A DNA stretch of 39,421 bases, taken from assembly GCF_928381705.1 (NCBI RefSeq), contig NZ_CAKMSR010000016.1:1-39421 (forward strand), given 5' to 3'. The position numbers and the translations under genes are program-made. The stretch is from Rothia nasimurium. Its GTDB lineage: Bacteria > Actinomycetota > Actinomycetes > Actinomycetales > Micrococcaceae. Of the stretch, positions 8,210 through 17,448 are shown piece by piece; the first letter of the stretch is position 1; every line of letters starts with the position of its first letter. A model generated the notes under the pieces. That model was not told where the DNA came from. It saw only the letters and a program-made list of their open reading frames with translations, and ran no database searches.

Positions 8210-9043
8210 ATGATTAAACTGATTGCCAGCGACCTGGATGGCACCCTCATCGGGAGCGATTTCAGGTTCCGTCCCCGCACCCTGCAGGCCCTGCACGCGG
8301 CGGCGGATGCTGGCGTCCGTGTCGTCTTTGTGACCGGTCGCCCCTTGCGCTGGTTGGCTCCCGTGCTGGAGCAGCTGGGCGAGGAGTGGAACGGCGAGAA
8401 CTCTTTTGCCTTCTGCTCTAACGGTGCGGTGACGTTCGATATTGCCCGTTCGCAGGTGGTTGCCACCCGTACTATCAGCGGGGCTGAAACTTTGGCCCTG
8501 CACGCCGAGTTGGAGCAGGCTTTCCCGGGAGCTCTCTATATCGCGGAGACCCTGGAGCATGTCTACGTGCAGGGAACCTATGACCCGCACGTGCAGGAAG
8601 ACACCAGCAAGGTGGTTGAGGGGCGGTTGGAAGAGGTTCTGGCGCCCGACGCTGAGGTAGTGAAATACCTGCTATTCCGGGACGGTGCGGTACCTGCCGA
8701 CCTACTGGCCCACGTGCAAGAAATCGTGGGGGAGCGGGCATCTGCAACCCGCTCTGCCCCCTACCAGCCCCTGGTGGAAATTGCGCAGCGGGGGCTGAAT
8801 AAGGGCCGGGTGCTGGCTGACTTTGCGGCTTCGCTGGGCATTGGCCCTGATGAGGTGGCTGCTTTTGGGGATATGCCCAATGACTTTGAGATGCTGGACT
8901 GGGCAGGTCACGGCTACGTGATGGCATCGGGTCTGCCGGAGCTCAAAGACCGGGTGGGGCGTATCTGCCCGGGGTTTGAAGAGGACGGCGTTGCCCAGAT
9001 TATCGAGCGCATGCTGGCTGAACGCCAGGGGCGCCAGTCCTAA
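8210..9043 (+). CDS. Cof-type HAD-superfamily phosphatase
   Basis: A 277-residue HAD hydrolase of the Cof (type IIB cap) subfamily, which dephosphorylates small phosphorylated metabolites such as sugar phosphates. Motif I DLDGTL carries the nucleophile D9 and acid D11, motif II is VTGRP, the Cof signature region includes the lysine in GLNKGRVL, and motif IV is AFGDMPNDFEML. The length is normal for this subfamily. Start at ATG 8210 with a -10 box 7 nt before it, so probably leaderless. Only 28 nt separate it from the next gene, which has its own -10 box. The exact substrate cannot be told from sequence. Confidence 0.88.
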   Translation: MIKLIASDLDGTLIGSDFRFRPRTLQALHAAADAGVRVVFVTGRPLRWLAPVLEQLGEEWNGENSFAFCSNGAVTFDIARSQVVATRTISGAETLALHAELEQAFPGALYIAETLEHVYVQGTYDPHVQEDTSKVVEGRLEEVLAPDAEVVKYLLFRDGAVPADLLAHVQEIVGERASATRSAPYQPLVEIAQRGLNKGRVLADFAASLGIGPDEVAAFGDMPNDFEMLDWAGHGYVMASGLPELKDRVGRICPGFEEDGVAQIIERMLAERQGRQS

Positions 9044-9058
9044 GTTACTGGCCGGTAA

Positions 9059-9064
9059 TATACT
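9059..9064 (+). promoter_or_regulatory. -10 box of the GDPD gene, leaderless
   Basis: TATACT, 7 nt, then ATG 9072. This supports the start at 9072 rather than the in-frame ATG at 8976 inside the previous gene. Confidence 0.55.
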
Positions 9065-9071
9065 GGTTCTT

Positions 9072-9878
9072 ATGCCTTCACACGCATTTTCATCGTCTTC
9101 GCCTGATCACACCCAGATTTATGCCCACAGAGGGCTTGCTATAGACCAGGCTGAAAACACCGAGGGAGCTTTCCGTTGCGCCCTCGATGCTGGGGCCCAC
9201 TGGATCGAAACCGACGTGAACACCACCGCTGACGGCCAGGTGCTGGTTTTTCACGACCCCACCCTCAATCGTTTGGTGGGCCGCCCGGGCCGGGTGGCTG
9301 AGATGACCTGGAATCAGCTGCGTGACCTGAATCTGGTGGACGGCGGTCAGATTCCCCGCCTGCGCGACATGCTTGAGGCCTTCCCCGAGACCCGCTTCAA
9401 CATTGACCTGAAGGACGCCGGTTCGGCGGCCGAGGTTGTGCGAGTGCTGGTAGCTGCCGGTGCGGTAGAACGGGTGCGACTGGCGTCCTTTTCCGAGCGC
9501 CGCCTGCGGCAGGCGCAACGGGCGGCCCAGAATCTAGGGGTACAGATTCCCCTGAGCGCCTCACAGCCCGCCTTTACTTTCTTTTATGTCTTATCACGCA
9601 TACACCCTAGCCTATGGGGTGTTTTGAAGCCGCTAACTGGCAAGTTTATGCTGCCCTTTGATGCGGTGCAGGTCCCTGCCTATCACCGGGTGGCTGGCCG
9701 CCGCCTGCGTATTGTGGACCGTAAACTGCTGGCTGCTGCCCGCCGCGCGGGAGTGGAGGTGCACGTGTGGACGATCGACGATGAACGCACCATGCGGGAA
9801 CTGATAGCCCTGGGGGTTGACGGAATCGTCACCAACCGCAGCGACCTGCTCGCAGGCGTCCTCGCCTCCTCCCGGTAG
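9072..9878 (+). CDS. Glycerophosphodiester phosphodiesterase
   Basis: A 268-residue GDPD-family enzyme that hydrolyses deacylated phospholipid diesters to glycerol-3-phosphate and an alcohol. The catalytic motif AHRG (H19, R20) with AENT (E28, N29) is followed by ETDVNTTADGQ (E46, D48) and FHDPTLNR (H61), the expected metal ligands and second catalytic histidine. The C-terminal VHVWTIDDERTMRELIALGVDGIVTNRSD is the usual barrel-closing segment (20-residue limit observed here as VWTIDDE and GVDGIVTNRSD). There is no signal peptide, so it should be cytoplasmic. The stop codon is part of a 29-bp hairpin shared with the convergent permease gene. Confidence 0.9.
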   Translation: MPSHAFSSSSPDHTQIYAHRGLAIDQAENTEGAFRCALDAGAHWIETDVNTTADGQVLVFHDPTLNRLVGRPGRVAEMTWNQLRDLNLVDGGQIPRLRDMLEAFPETRFNIDLKDAGSAAEVVRVLVAAGAVERVRLASFSERRLRQAQRAAQNLGVQIPLSASQPAFTFFYVLSRIHPSLWGVLKPLTGKFMLPFDAVQVPAYHRVAGRRLRIVDRKLLAAARRAGVEVHVWTIDDERTMRELIALGVDGIVTNRSDLLAGVLASSR

Positions 9879-9940
9879 GTACCATTTAAACTAGAAAAAC
9901 CCACGAACTAGGTGGGTTTTTCTAGTTTAAATGGTACCTA
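9876..9940. terminator. 29-bp perfect-stem bidirectional terminator
   Basis: 9876-9904 pairs without mismatch with 9912-9940 around the 7-nt loop GAACTAG. A/T-rich segments inside the arms give U-tracts on both strands. The stem includes the TAG stop of the GDPD gene and lies before the convergent uracil permease stop. Confidence 0.9.
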
Positions 9941-9955
9941 CTGTCAGGTGAGGGG

Positions 9956-11302
9956 CTAGTGGACGTCGCCCTTAGCCTCGCTCGGAGTCAGCGGCTCGGG
10001 GTGAGCCTTGGAGGCCTTATTGAGCGCAGCCATCAGGTGGTAGACCACCAGGGTTGCGGCGGTGCCCAGAGCGATACCGGCGAACTGCAGGTCGCCGATA
10101 TCCCAGGTGTAGTCAGCAATACCAACAATCAGGGCCACGGACGCGGCAGTCAGATTGACCTGGTTGGAGAAGTCCACGCGGTTCTCCACCCAAATGCGCA
10201 CACCCAGCATGCCGATCATGCCGTAGAGCACGGTGGCAGCCCCACCCAGCACGCCGGCGGGAACAGAGGCCACCGCGGCACCGAAGACCGGGAAGATAGA
10301 GAGCAGGACGGCGAAAATCGCAGCGACCCAGTAGGCGGCGGTGGAGTAGACCTTGGTTGCTGCCATAACACCGATGTTTTCAGCGTAGGTGGTGGTACCT
10401 GAACCGCCACCGGCACCGGCCAAGGTGGTGGCCAGGCCGTCAGCCATGAGGGCACGGCCGGAGTACTTATCGAGGTTATCCCCGGTCATCAGGGCAACGG
10501 ACTTTACGTGACCGATGTTCTCGGCAACCAGCACCAGAATGACGGGGATGAAGAGGCCAGCCAGGTTCCAGTGGAACTCTGGGTGCTGGAAGTGGGGTAG
10601 GCCGATCAGGCCCTGCTCAGCCCAGGTCTTTTCGATGGTGGTGAAGTCAAGCTCACCGCGCACAACGGCGGTGATGTAGCCGATGATAACGCCCAGCAGG
10701 ATCGACAGGCGGCCAATCATGCCCTTGAAGAGTACAGAAATCAGGATGATGGAGCACAGGGTCACCAGGGCGGTAACGGGCGCTTCCATGAAGTTATTCT
10801 TAGCGGACGGAGCCAGGTTGAAGCCAATGAGCGCCACGATGGAGCCCGTGACTACCGGGGGCATGAGCTTGGTCAGCCAGCCGGTTCCGGCGACCTGAAC
10901 AATCAGGCCAACAATGAACAGGGAGACACCTGCCATGACGATACCGCCCAGGGCACCGCCGGGGCCGTACTGGTTGGTGGCCGCTGCCAGGGGCGCGATA
11001 AAGGCAAAGGACGAACCCAGGTAGGAGGGCACACGTCCTGCGGTGATGAGCAGGAAGAGCATGGTGCCGGTACCCGAGAAGAAAAGGGTGGTGGCCGGTG
11101 GGAAGCCGGTCAGCAGGGGCACCAGGAAGGTCGCACCGAACATAGCAACGACGTGCTGCGCGCCGATACCGATGGTGCGGCCCCAGGTGAGGCGTTCGAG
11201 GGGGCGGACGACCCCGCCCGGGGTGATGTTCTTGCCGTCGCCGTGCAGGGACCAGGCGAGGCCGAGCTGGGAGCCCTTTTTGGGCTGGGAACCGTTAGAC
11301 AT
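9956..11302 (-). CDS. uraA: Uracil/xanthine permease (NCS2 family)
   Basis: A 448-residue integral membrane nucleobase:cation symporter with about 12-14 hydrophobic segments. NCS2 features visible are the early TWGRTIGIGAQHVVAMFGA, the substrate-site segment VAENIGHVKSVALMTG and the second pseudo-repeat motif TTYAENIGVMAATKV. This points to uracil rather than purine uptake, though the UraA/UapA substrate split is not fully resolved by eye. The start is ATG 11302. On the minus strand a TAAAAT -10 box lies at 11338-11343, giving a leader of about 30 nt with a weak purine tract. It is divergent from the Mrp operon. Confidence 0.88.
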   Translation of the reverse strand: MSNGSQPKKGSQLGLAWSLHGDGKNITPGGVVRPLERLTWGRTIGIGAQHVVAMFGATFLVPLLTGFPPATTLFFSGTGTMLFLLITAGRVPSYLGSSFAFIAPLAAATNQYGPGGALGGIVMAGVSLFIVGLIVQVAGTGWLTKLMPPVVTGSIVALIGFNLAPSAKNNFMEAPVTALVTLCSIILISVLFKGMIGRLSILLGVIIGYITAVVRGELDFTTIEKTWAEQGLIGLPHFQHPEFHWNLAGLFIPVILVLVAENIGHVKSVALMTGDNLDKYSGRALMADGLATTLAGAGGGSGTTTYAENIGVMAATKVYSTAAYWVAAIFAVLLSIFPVFGAAVASVPAGVLGGAATVLYGMIGMLGVRIWVENRVDFSNQVNLTAASVALIVGIADYTWDIGDLQFAGIALGTAATLVVYHLMAALNKASKAHPEPLTPSEAKGDVH

Positions 11303-11611
11303 GAGATGCTTTCGCAGTGTGTGGGTAAATCGTCCTTATTTTACGCCGTGGAAGAGGTGAGCGGACGGCTGTGGTTTCAGCGGGTATGTGTGATGTTGGC
11401 TGAGATTCTGCGTAGCGCAGACCAACTCAAAAATATGTATCAGGGTTTGCACCGTGCGAAACGCACAGAAATAAATGAAATATTACACCCTCTATGAGAT
11501 GGGGGTCATCGACAGGTAAACTAAGTATGCCTACTCTTTAAAGGAGAGACTCCTGCCGTCCTAGCCTCGTGCCTGACGGCTCCCACCGCCGCCGACCCTA
11601 AGAGCCGATAC
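11303..11611. other. Divergent control region between uraA and the Mrp operon
   Basis: No gene seen. It holds the uraA -10 box (ATTTTA on the plus strand, 11338-11343), two short inverted repeats CTGCG-TAG-CGCAG (11408-11420) and GTGCG-AAA-CGCAC (11454-11466), and a TAAACT box (11517-11522) that could drive mrpA. An AAGGAG (11541-11546) has no normal start codon at the right distance. Confidence 0.5.
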
Positions 11612-14600
11612 GTGACCATAGTTCTAGCGCTTTTCCTGCTTGTGTCCATAGTGACCCCCTGGCTCTACCGCCGCATGGGCACCTCAACCTTCTACCTGCT
11701 GGCCGCGATTCCAGCTGCCGTGCTTGCCCTGGTTCTGACCAAAACCGGCCAGATTCTCGGTGGCACCCCCTGGAGCGAGAGTTACCAGTGGATTCCCGAG
11801 CTGGACATGGCACTCACCTTCCGCATGGACACCCTTTCGTGGGTCATGAGCCTGCTGGTCCTGGGTGTAGGCTCCCTGGTGCTCTTCTACTGCGCCAGTT
11901 ACTTCAAGCACTCCACCGGCGATAACGGCCAGTTCGCGGCCTACCTCTTCGGTTTTGCTGGTGCTATGTTTGGCCTGATTACCGCAGATGACTTCATTCT
12001 CATGTTCATCTTCTGGGAAATCACCACCATTCTCTCCTACCTGCTGATTGGCTACTCCCGCCACCGTCTCTCGGCCCGCCGTTCTGCCTTGCAGGCCCTT
12101 ACCGTCACTACCGCAGGTGGCCTGGCCATGCTGGTGGGCATCGTCATTCTGGGCTACAGCCTGGGCACCTACTCCCTGGCTGAACTCGTGGACCAAGGCC
12201 CCGCCGTTCTAGAAGCCGCTATCGACGGTCGCGGCCCCCTCAGCTACGGTCTTCTCTCCGCTGCCCTGGTGCTGATTCTCTGCGGTGCGCTCTCTAAATC
12301 AGCTATCTTCCCCCTGCACTTCTGGCTACCCGGGGCTATGGCTGCTCCCACACCCGTTTCTGCTTACCTGCACGCGGCGGCTATGGTCAAGGCCGGTATC
12401 TATATCCTGCTGCGCCTGGCCCCCGGCTACGGCGAGGTGACGATCTGGCAGAACGTCCTGATTATCTTCGGTGCCTTCACTATGGTGTTCGGCGGCTGGG
12501 CCGCCCTCAAGCAAACCGATCTCAAGCTGATTCTGGCCTACGGTACTGTCTCGCAGCTGGGCTTCCTGGCCCTGGTGATCTCGGGGGGAACTCCGGACGC
12601 CATCTACGCGGCTATGGCGCTCATGGTGGCTCACTCCCTGTTCAAGGCGACCCTCTTCCTCTCGGTCGGTATTATCGACCACCAGTCCGGTACCCGCGAC
12701 ATCCACAAGCTCTCGGGTATCTATCGCCGTGCCCCTAAGCTGGCTATCGTCGCCACTATCTCAGCGGCTTCGATGGCGGGTATTCCGCCCCTGGCAGGTT
12801 TCGTGGCCAAGGAAGCGGTACTCGAAACCTACCTCTCCCACACCACCGGCTGGCAGGGGGCAACCACCCTGATCGCCATCGTCCTGGGCTCTATTCTCAC
12901 TTTCGCCTACTCAGCCCGCTTTGTCTGGGGTGCCTTCGCCATCAAGCCCTACGCCTACATGCACAAGGAAGGCGTCAAGTACTGCCGCGTAGAAAAGGGC
13001 ACCGCCGACTTCGAAGAGGTCGATAATGGCGATGTCGATATCAACACCCGGGCCCTAGACCGCAACCGCCGCGGCCAGAAGCTCAGCCCCGACACGGCCT
13101 TCCACCCGGTCTCCTTCACCTTCCTCTTTGCCCCGGCGGTGCTGACCGTCCTGACTATCGTCTACGGCCTCTACCCCGAGCCGGTGCACTTCTTCGTCAA
13201 ACCCTTCCTCAAGGCCTTCCCAGAGACTGCAGCCGAACTTGAGCTCCATCTGGCCCTGTGGCACGGCGTCACCCCGGCTCTGCTGACTTCCCTGGTCATC
13301 ATGGCCATCGGTACCCTGCTCTTTATCTTCCGCAAGCAGATTGAAGAGCTACAGGGCATTCTTCCCTCGGCCCCCAGCGCCTCTATCGTCTACCGCGACG
13401 TGATTGACGGGCTTGACCGTCTGGCCGTGTGGGTCACCGGTATGACCCAGCGAGGCTCCCTGGCCTTCTACCTGGGCGTTATTCTGATTACCGCGGTGGT
13501 GGTGCCCTTCGCAGCCCTCTTCATCAATGAGACCCCGCCGCTGGCCAATGTACGCGTTTCTGAGTCCCCGGCCCAGTGGTCGATTGCCGTGGTCATGATT
13601 GTGGCTGCCCTGGTCGTGGTCTTCGTGCGCAAGCGCTTTTTGGCCATCATGATGGTTTCGGTGACCGGCTACGGTATGGCCATTCTCTTCGCCCTGCGCA
13701 GCGCCCCCGACCTGGCTACCACCCAGCTGCTGGTTGAAACCATCGTGCTAGTAGCCTTCGTGCTGGCTATGCGCGTGCTGCCCCGCCAGATTCCCCGCAT
13801 CCGCTCCAAGGACGGCAAGGACGGCGCCCACAAGACCCTGCGCGTTATCATCGCCCTAGGCTTCTCGGCCCTGATGATGGCCCTGGCCATGTTCACCTTC
13901 TCATCCCGCTCCCTCGACCCGATCTCACTCGAGATGCCTCGCCTGGCCTACGAAATTGGTCACGGCTACAACGTGGTCAACGTGACCCTGGTCGACATGC
14001 GCGGCTGGGACACCTTCGGTGAAATCTCGGTGCTGGCTCTGGCCGCCACCGGCGTTGCCTCCCTGCTCTTTATCGAAGGACGCGCCGACTCGGCGTCCGC
14101 GCGCAGGCTTGACACCCAGGCCATGAAGAAAATCGAGAGCTCTTTCGCCAAGCGCACCCAGATCACTGTGGCCCAGCGCGTGGCCGGCCAGTTCTCGTCG
14201 GTCGAGCGTGACCCCTTCATTGTGGCAGGCCGTACCCTGCCCCCAGAATCCCGCTCGATTCTGCTGGAGGTTATGACCCGCCTGCTCTTCCATACCCTCA
14301 TCATCGTCTCCTTCTACATGCTGATTGCCGGTCACAACCTGCCCGGCGGCGGCTTCGCAGGTGGCCTGATGATAGGTTTGGCCTTTGCCGTGCGCTACCT
14401 GGCCGGTGGCGGCGCGGAGCTGCGGGCAGCGTCCCCCTTCTCCGCCGGTACCTTCCTGGGAGCTGGCCTGGGCATTTCCACCCTCTACGCCCTGGCTCCT
14501 GCTCTGTGGGGCGACCCCGTATTCTCCAGCTACGTGCTGGACTTCTGGATGCCGGTCTTTGGTGATGTTCACTTCGTCACCGCTACCATCTTCGACATCG

Positions 14601-14731
14601 GCGTCTACCTGCTGGTGATCGGCCTGGTGCTCGATATCCTGCGTAGCCTGGGTGAGCGCATTGACCTCAAGCTGGTAGCCGAGCGCCGCAAGAGAGAAAA
14701 GCAAGCCCGCGACAAGGCACGAAAGGCATAA
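11612..14731 (+). CDS. mrpA: Mrp Na+/H+ antiporter subunit A fused to subunit B
   Basis: A 1039-residue membrane protein, the large subunit of the multisubunit Na+(K+)/H+ antiporter used for pH and salt homeostasis. The first 500 or so residues resemble complex I NuoL, with the proton-path segments TFRMDTLSWVMSLL, AMVKAGIYILLR and VSQLGFLALVISGG. After the NuoJ-like middle, the last 170 residues are an MrpB domain: LLFHTLIIVSFYMLIAGH, NLPGGGFAGGLMIGL and FGDVHFVTATIFDIGVYLLV. A and B are therefore one polypeptide, which explains the absence of a separate mrpB. GTG 11612 matches the family N-terminus but has no Shine-Dalgarno at the right distance. The AAGGAG at 11541 would suit an in-frame codon near 11558, which reads GTC, so the true start is uncertain. 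Confidence 0.93.
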   Translation: MTIVLALFLLVSIVTPWLYRRMGTSTFYLLAAIPAAVLALVLTKTGQILGGTPWSESYQWIPELDMALTFRMDTLSWVMSLLVLGVGSLVLFYCASYFKHSTGDNGQFAAYLFGFAGAMFGLITADDFILMFIFWEITTILSYLLIGYSRHRLSARRSALQALTVTTAGGLAMLVGIVILGYSLGTYSLAELVDQGPAVLEAAIDGRGPLSYGLLSAALVLILCGALSKSAIFPLHFWLPGAMAAPTPVSAYLHAAAMVKAGIYILLRLAPGYGEVTIWQNVLIIFGAFTMVFGGWAALKQTDLKLILAYGTVSQLGFLALVISGGTPDAIYAAMALMVAHSLFKATLFLSVGIIDHQSGTRDIHKLSGIYRRAPKLAIVATISAASMAGIPPLAGFVAKEAVLETYLSHTTGWQGATTLIAIVLGSILTFAYSARFVWGAFAIKPYAYMHKEGVKYCRVEKGTADFEEVDNGDVDINTRALDRNRRGQKLSPDTAFHPVSFTFLFAPAVLTVLTIVYGLYPEPVHFFVKPFLKAFPETAAELELHLALWHGVTPALLTSLVIMAIGTLLFIFRKQIEELQGILPSAPSASIVYRDVIDGLDRLAVWVTGMTQRGSLAFYLGVILITAVVVPFAALFINETPPLANVRVSESPAQWSIAVVMIVAALVVVFVRKRFLAIMMVSVTGYGMAILFALRSAPDLATTQLLVETIVLVAFVLAMRVLPRQIPRIRSKDGKDGAHKTLRVIIALGFSALMMALAMFTFSSRSLDPISLEMPRLAYEIGHGYNVVNVTLVDMRGWDTFGEISVLALAATGVASLLFIEGRADSASARRLDTQAMKKIESSFAKRTQITVAQRVAGQFSSVERDPFIVAGRTLPPESRSILLEVMTRLLFHTLIIVSFYMLIAGHNLPGGGFAGGLMIGLAFAVRYLAGGGAELRAASPFSAGTFLGAGLGISTLYALAPALWGDPVFSSYVLDFWMPVFGDVHFVTATIFDIGVYLLVIGLVLDILRSLGERIDLKLVAERRKREKQARDKARKA

Positions 14732-14734
14732 ACC

Positions 14735-15247
14735 ATGATTATCGACCTCAGTCTAATCTTGGTCATGGGCGTGCTCTACGCCGTGGGGGTCTACCTCATT
14801 CTTGACCGCTCCATGACCCGCGTGCTCCTGGGCCTCATGCTCATGACCAACGCGACCAACATCCTGATTCTGCACGCGGGCGGTCCCGCCGGTCTGGCGC
14901 CCTTCTACAGTAAAGACATTGCAGCAGAGGACTACTCCGACCCGCTCCCGCAGGCTCTGATTCTGACCGCTGTGGTGATTTCCTGTGCGGTCACCGCCCT
15001 GATCCTGGGCATCATCTACCGCTCCTGGCTGCTGTCTAAGGCCGACGAAATCACCGACGATGCCGAAGATATTCGCGTGGCGGAGCAGGACGCTTTCGAT
15101 AAGGAAGAGGACGCCGCCGCCGAGTTCGATGCCTCGGAGTTCGACGCTGACGAAGCGACCCGTGAAAAAGCATTCAACGAAGCAGAAGAGAAGAAGAAAA
15201 TCAGTCAGACAAGCGCCCAGCAGACCGTGTCAAAGAAGGGGGACTAG
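14735..15247 (+). CDS. mrpC: Mrp Na+/H+ antiporter subunit C with acidic tail
   Basis: A 170-residue subunit resembling complex I NuoK, with three transmembrane segments in the first 100 residues: LSLILVMGVLYAVGVYLI, MTRVLLGLMLMTNATNILIL and PQALILTAVVISCAVTALIL. The remaining 60 or so residues (from about 103) form a strongly charged, mostly acidic tail (DEITDDAEDIR, EEDAAAEFDASEFDADEATR) not present in typical MrpC of about 110-120 residues. It starts 3 nt after the mrpA stop, with AAAGG upstream. It lies in the Mrp operon in the expected order. The tail is probably cytoplasmic. Confidence 0.92.
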   Translation: MIIDLSLILVMGVLYAVGVYLILDRSMTRVLLGLMLMTNATNILILHAGGPAGLAPFYSKDIAAEDYSDPLPQALILTAVVISCAVTALILGIIYRSWLLSKADEITDDAEDIRVAEQDAFDKEEDAAAEFDASEFDADEATREKAFNEAEEKKKISQTSAQQTVSKKGD

Positions 15248-15250
15248 CCC

Positions 15251-16867
15251 ATGGATATTGCCCAGCTCGCCCCCCTCTGCATCATCATTCTCTTCCTGGC
15301 CGCCGCCATTACCTTCATCTCGAAGAAGGACAGCGTGCAGCGTGTCATCGCCTTCGCTGCGGTAGCTATTACCCTGGTTTTTGAGGCCCTGCTCCTGGCC
15401 TCGGTTTGGGACGTCGCGCCCCAGACCGTGCACCTGGCAGGCTGGGAGGCCCCCTTCGGCATCACCATGGTGGTAGACCAGCTCTCGGCGCTTATGCTGG
15501 TGGTTTCGTCTACCATCTCGCTGGCGGTGCTGGTCTTTGCCACCGGTCAGAATCTGCAGGACGAGGACGACGAAGTACCCATCTCGGTCTTCTACCCCAC
15601 CTACCTGCTGCTGCTGGCGGGCGTCTCTAACGCCTTCTTGGCGGGGGACCTCTTCAACCTCTACGTGGGCTTTGAGATCCTGCTCATGGCCTCCTACGTG
15701 CTGATTACCATGAACGCTAACACCCCGCGTATCCGGGCGGGCGTGACCTACGTGGTGGTTTCGGTTGTCTCATCCATGCTCTTCCTCACCGCTATCGGCT
15801 TTGTCTACGCCTCGGTGGGCACCATCAATATGGCTGACCTATCGCTGAAGCTGGGTACACTGCCTGAGGGCACCCAGATGCAGCTGCACCTCATGCTGCT
15901 CATTGCCTTCGGCATTAAGGCCGCGGTCTTCCCGCTCTCCCTCTGGCTACCCGACTCCTACCCCACGGCCCCGGCTCCCGTGACCGCCGTCTTCGCGGGC
16001 CTGCTGACCAAGGTGGGCGTCTACGCGATTATTCGTACCGAGACCCTGCTTTTCCCCGAAGGACGCCTGGATACGCTTCTGGGGGTCGTGGCAGGTTTGA
16101 CTCTGCTGGTGGGTATCCTGGGTGCCCTGGCCCAGGGCGATATCAAGCGTCTGCTCTCCTTTATCCTGATTAGCCACATCGGCTACATGATCTGGGGCAT
16201 CTCACTGGGCAACGAGCTGGGCCTGACCACCGTGGTCTTCTACATCGCCCACCACATCGTGATTCAGACCGGCCTCTTCATGGTGGTTGGCCTGGTAGAG
16301 CGCAGGGCAGGCTCCACTAACGTGCGTCGCCTGGGTGGCATGATGAAGACAGCCCCCGTCCTAGCCCTGCTCTATTTCATCCCCGCCATCAACCTGGGCG
16401 GTATCCCGCCCTTCTCCGGCTTCATCGGTAAGGTCGGTTTCATCGAGGCCTCCGTAGAAAACGGCGGTGCCCTGGCCTACATCAACGCGGGTGTGGGCGT
16501 CCTGGTCTCCCTGCTGACCCTGCTGGCCCTAGCCCGCGTATGGAACAAGGCCTTCTGGCGCCCCGCCAAGGAAGCCGAAGATCCCACCCCTGAGCTGGTG
16601 ATGGCCGAGCACTCCGATGACCCTGCCCATTACGAGACTAAGCCGATTCCGGCGTCCATGATGGCCTCCACCGTCTCCCTGGTTGCGGTGGGTGTGCTCA
16701 TTACCCTCTTCTCAGGCCCCCTCTTCCAGCTGGCAGATAACGCCTCAGACAACCTCTTTGACCCCGACATGTACATCAGCTCGGTCTTTGGCCCCGACGC
16801 CCCCAGCCGGGCCGAGTACCTGGAACAGCAGATTGTCGATAACCACTCCCAGGAGGTGAACCAGTGA
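15251..16867 (+). CDS. mrpD: Mrp Na+/H+ antiporter subunit D
   Basis: A 538-residue NuoM/NuoN-like proton-translocating subunit with about 14 membrane segments. Visible landmarks are GFEILLMASYVLITM, the lysine-bearing FGIKAAVFPLSLWLPDSYP, TAPAPVTAVFAGLLTKVGVY and the late GGIPPFSGFIGKVGF. The length is near 500 as usual, with an extra polar tail of about 40 residues. The start is ATG 15251, preceded by AAGGGGG. The gene overlaps mrpE by GTGA. The complex needs all subunits for activity (family knowledge), and all are present here. Confidence 0.94.
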   Translation: MDIAQLAPLCIIILFLAAAITFISKKDSVQRVIAFAAVAITLVFEALLLASVWDVAPQTVHLAGWEAPFGITMVVDQLSALMLVVSSTISLAVLVFATGQNLQDEDDEVPISVFYPTYLLLLAGVSNAFLAGDLFNLYVGFEILLMASYVLITMNANTPRIRAGVTYVVVSVVSSMLFLTAIGFVYASVGTINMADLSLKLGTLPEGTQMQLHLMLLIAFGIKAAVFPLSLWLPDSYPTAPAPVTAVFAGLLTKVGVYAIIRTETLLFPEGRLDTLLGVVAGLTLLVGILGALAQGDIKRLLSFILISHIGYMIWGISLGNELGLTTVVFYIAHHIVIQTGLFMVVGLVERRAGSTNVRRLGGMMKTAPVLALLYFIPAINLGGIPPFSGFIGKVGFIEASVENGGALAYINAGVGVLVSLLTLLALARVWNKAFWRPAKEAEDPTPELVMAEHSDDPAHYETKPIPASMMASTVSLVAVGVLITLFSGPLFQLADNASDNLFDPDMYISSVFGPDAPSRAEYLEQQIVDNHSQEVNQ

Positions 16868-17448
16868 AAAAGCCCGACCTCTCACGCGAGAGCCTGATTC
16901 ACGCTATCCCGCCCTTCCTCTGGCTGATCTTTGTCTGGTGCGCCCTCTGGCAGGACTTCTCCCTGCCCTTCATCGCCTTCGGCGCGGTGCTGGCAGCCCT
17001 GACCATGTCGGTCTTCCGACTGCCCACCCTCTACCTCTCCAACCGCTTCAACATCTTCTACGCGGCGAGATTTGTGGTGGAGCTCTTCTGGAACATCGCC
17101 AAAGCATCGATTGAGGTCATGTGGCTAGCTGCCACCTTCCGTCCGCCCCTGCGCAACTCGGTAGTGGCCGTACAGCTACGCACCCGCTCCGACCTGCTAC
17201 TGACCGCCGTCTCGCACACCATGTCGCTGATTCCCGGCTCCGTGGTGGTTGAGGTAGACCGTTCCCTCTCGGTGCTCTACTTCCACGTGCTCAACACCTC
17301 CACCCCGGAGGAAATCGAGCGGTTCACCCGCCAGGTGGCCTACTTTGAAGACCTGATTATCAAGGCCGCCGGCAGCCGCGAAGAATACGACGCCCTCAAA
17401 CAGGACGAAGAAGCCGACCGCGCAGCCAGCCGAAAGGAGCACGCATGA
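16864..17448 (+). CDS. mrpE: Mrp Na+/H+ antiporter subunit E
   Basis: A 194-residue MrpE subunit. Two or three N-terminal membrane segments (PPFLWLIFVWCALWQDFSLP and the stretch after it) are followed by the conserved YAARFVVELFWNIAKASIEV and a cytoplasmic domain with LIPGSVVVEVD and VLYFHVLN, which are MrpE hallmarks. It starts with GTG 16864 within the stop of mrpD, and ends in an ATGA overlap with mrpF, so the three genes are translationally coupled. The role of MrpE is probably assembly or stability of the complex (family knowledge). Confidence 0.92.
   Translation: MKKPDLSRESLIHAIPPFLWLIFVWCALWQDFSLPFIAFGAVLAALTMSVFRLPTLYLSNRFNIFYAARFVVELFWNIAKASIEVMWLAATFRPPLRNSVVAVQLRTRSDLLLTAVSHTMSLIPGSVVVEVDRSLSVLYFHVLNTSTPEEIERFTRQVAYFEDLIIKAAGSREEYDALKQDEEADRAASRKEHA

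Noticed and set aside
8976..9071. Upstream ATG start for the GDPD gene
   Set aside because: It lies inside the HAD gene and adds 32 non-conserved residues; a -10 box 7 nt before ATG 9072 favours the shorter form.
11569..11601. Ten-codon leader peptide (GTG start) before mrpA
   Set aside because: The nearest ribosome site (11541-11546) is too far away, and no pairing with an attenuator stem was found.
13925..14704. 259-codon minus-strand reading frame opposite mrpA
   Set aside because: High-GC shadow of the MrpB domain; composition is unlike a real protein and the sense frame is clearly coding.
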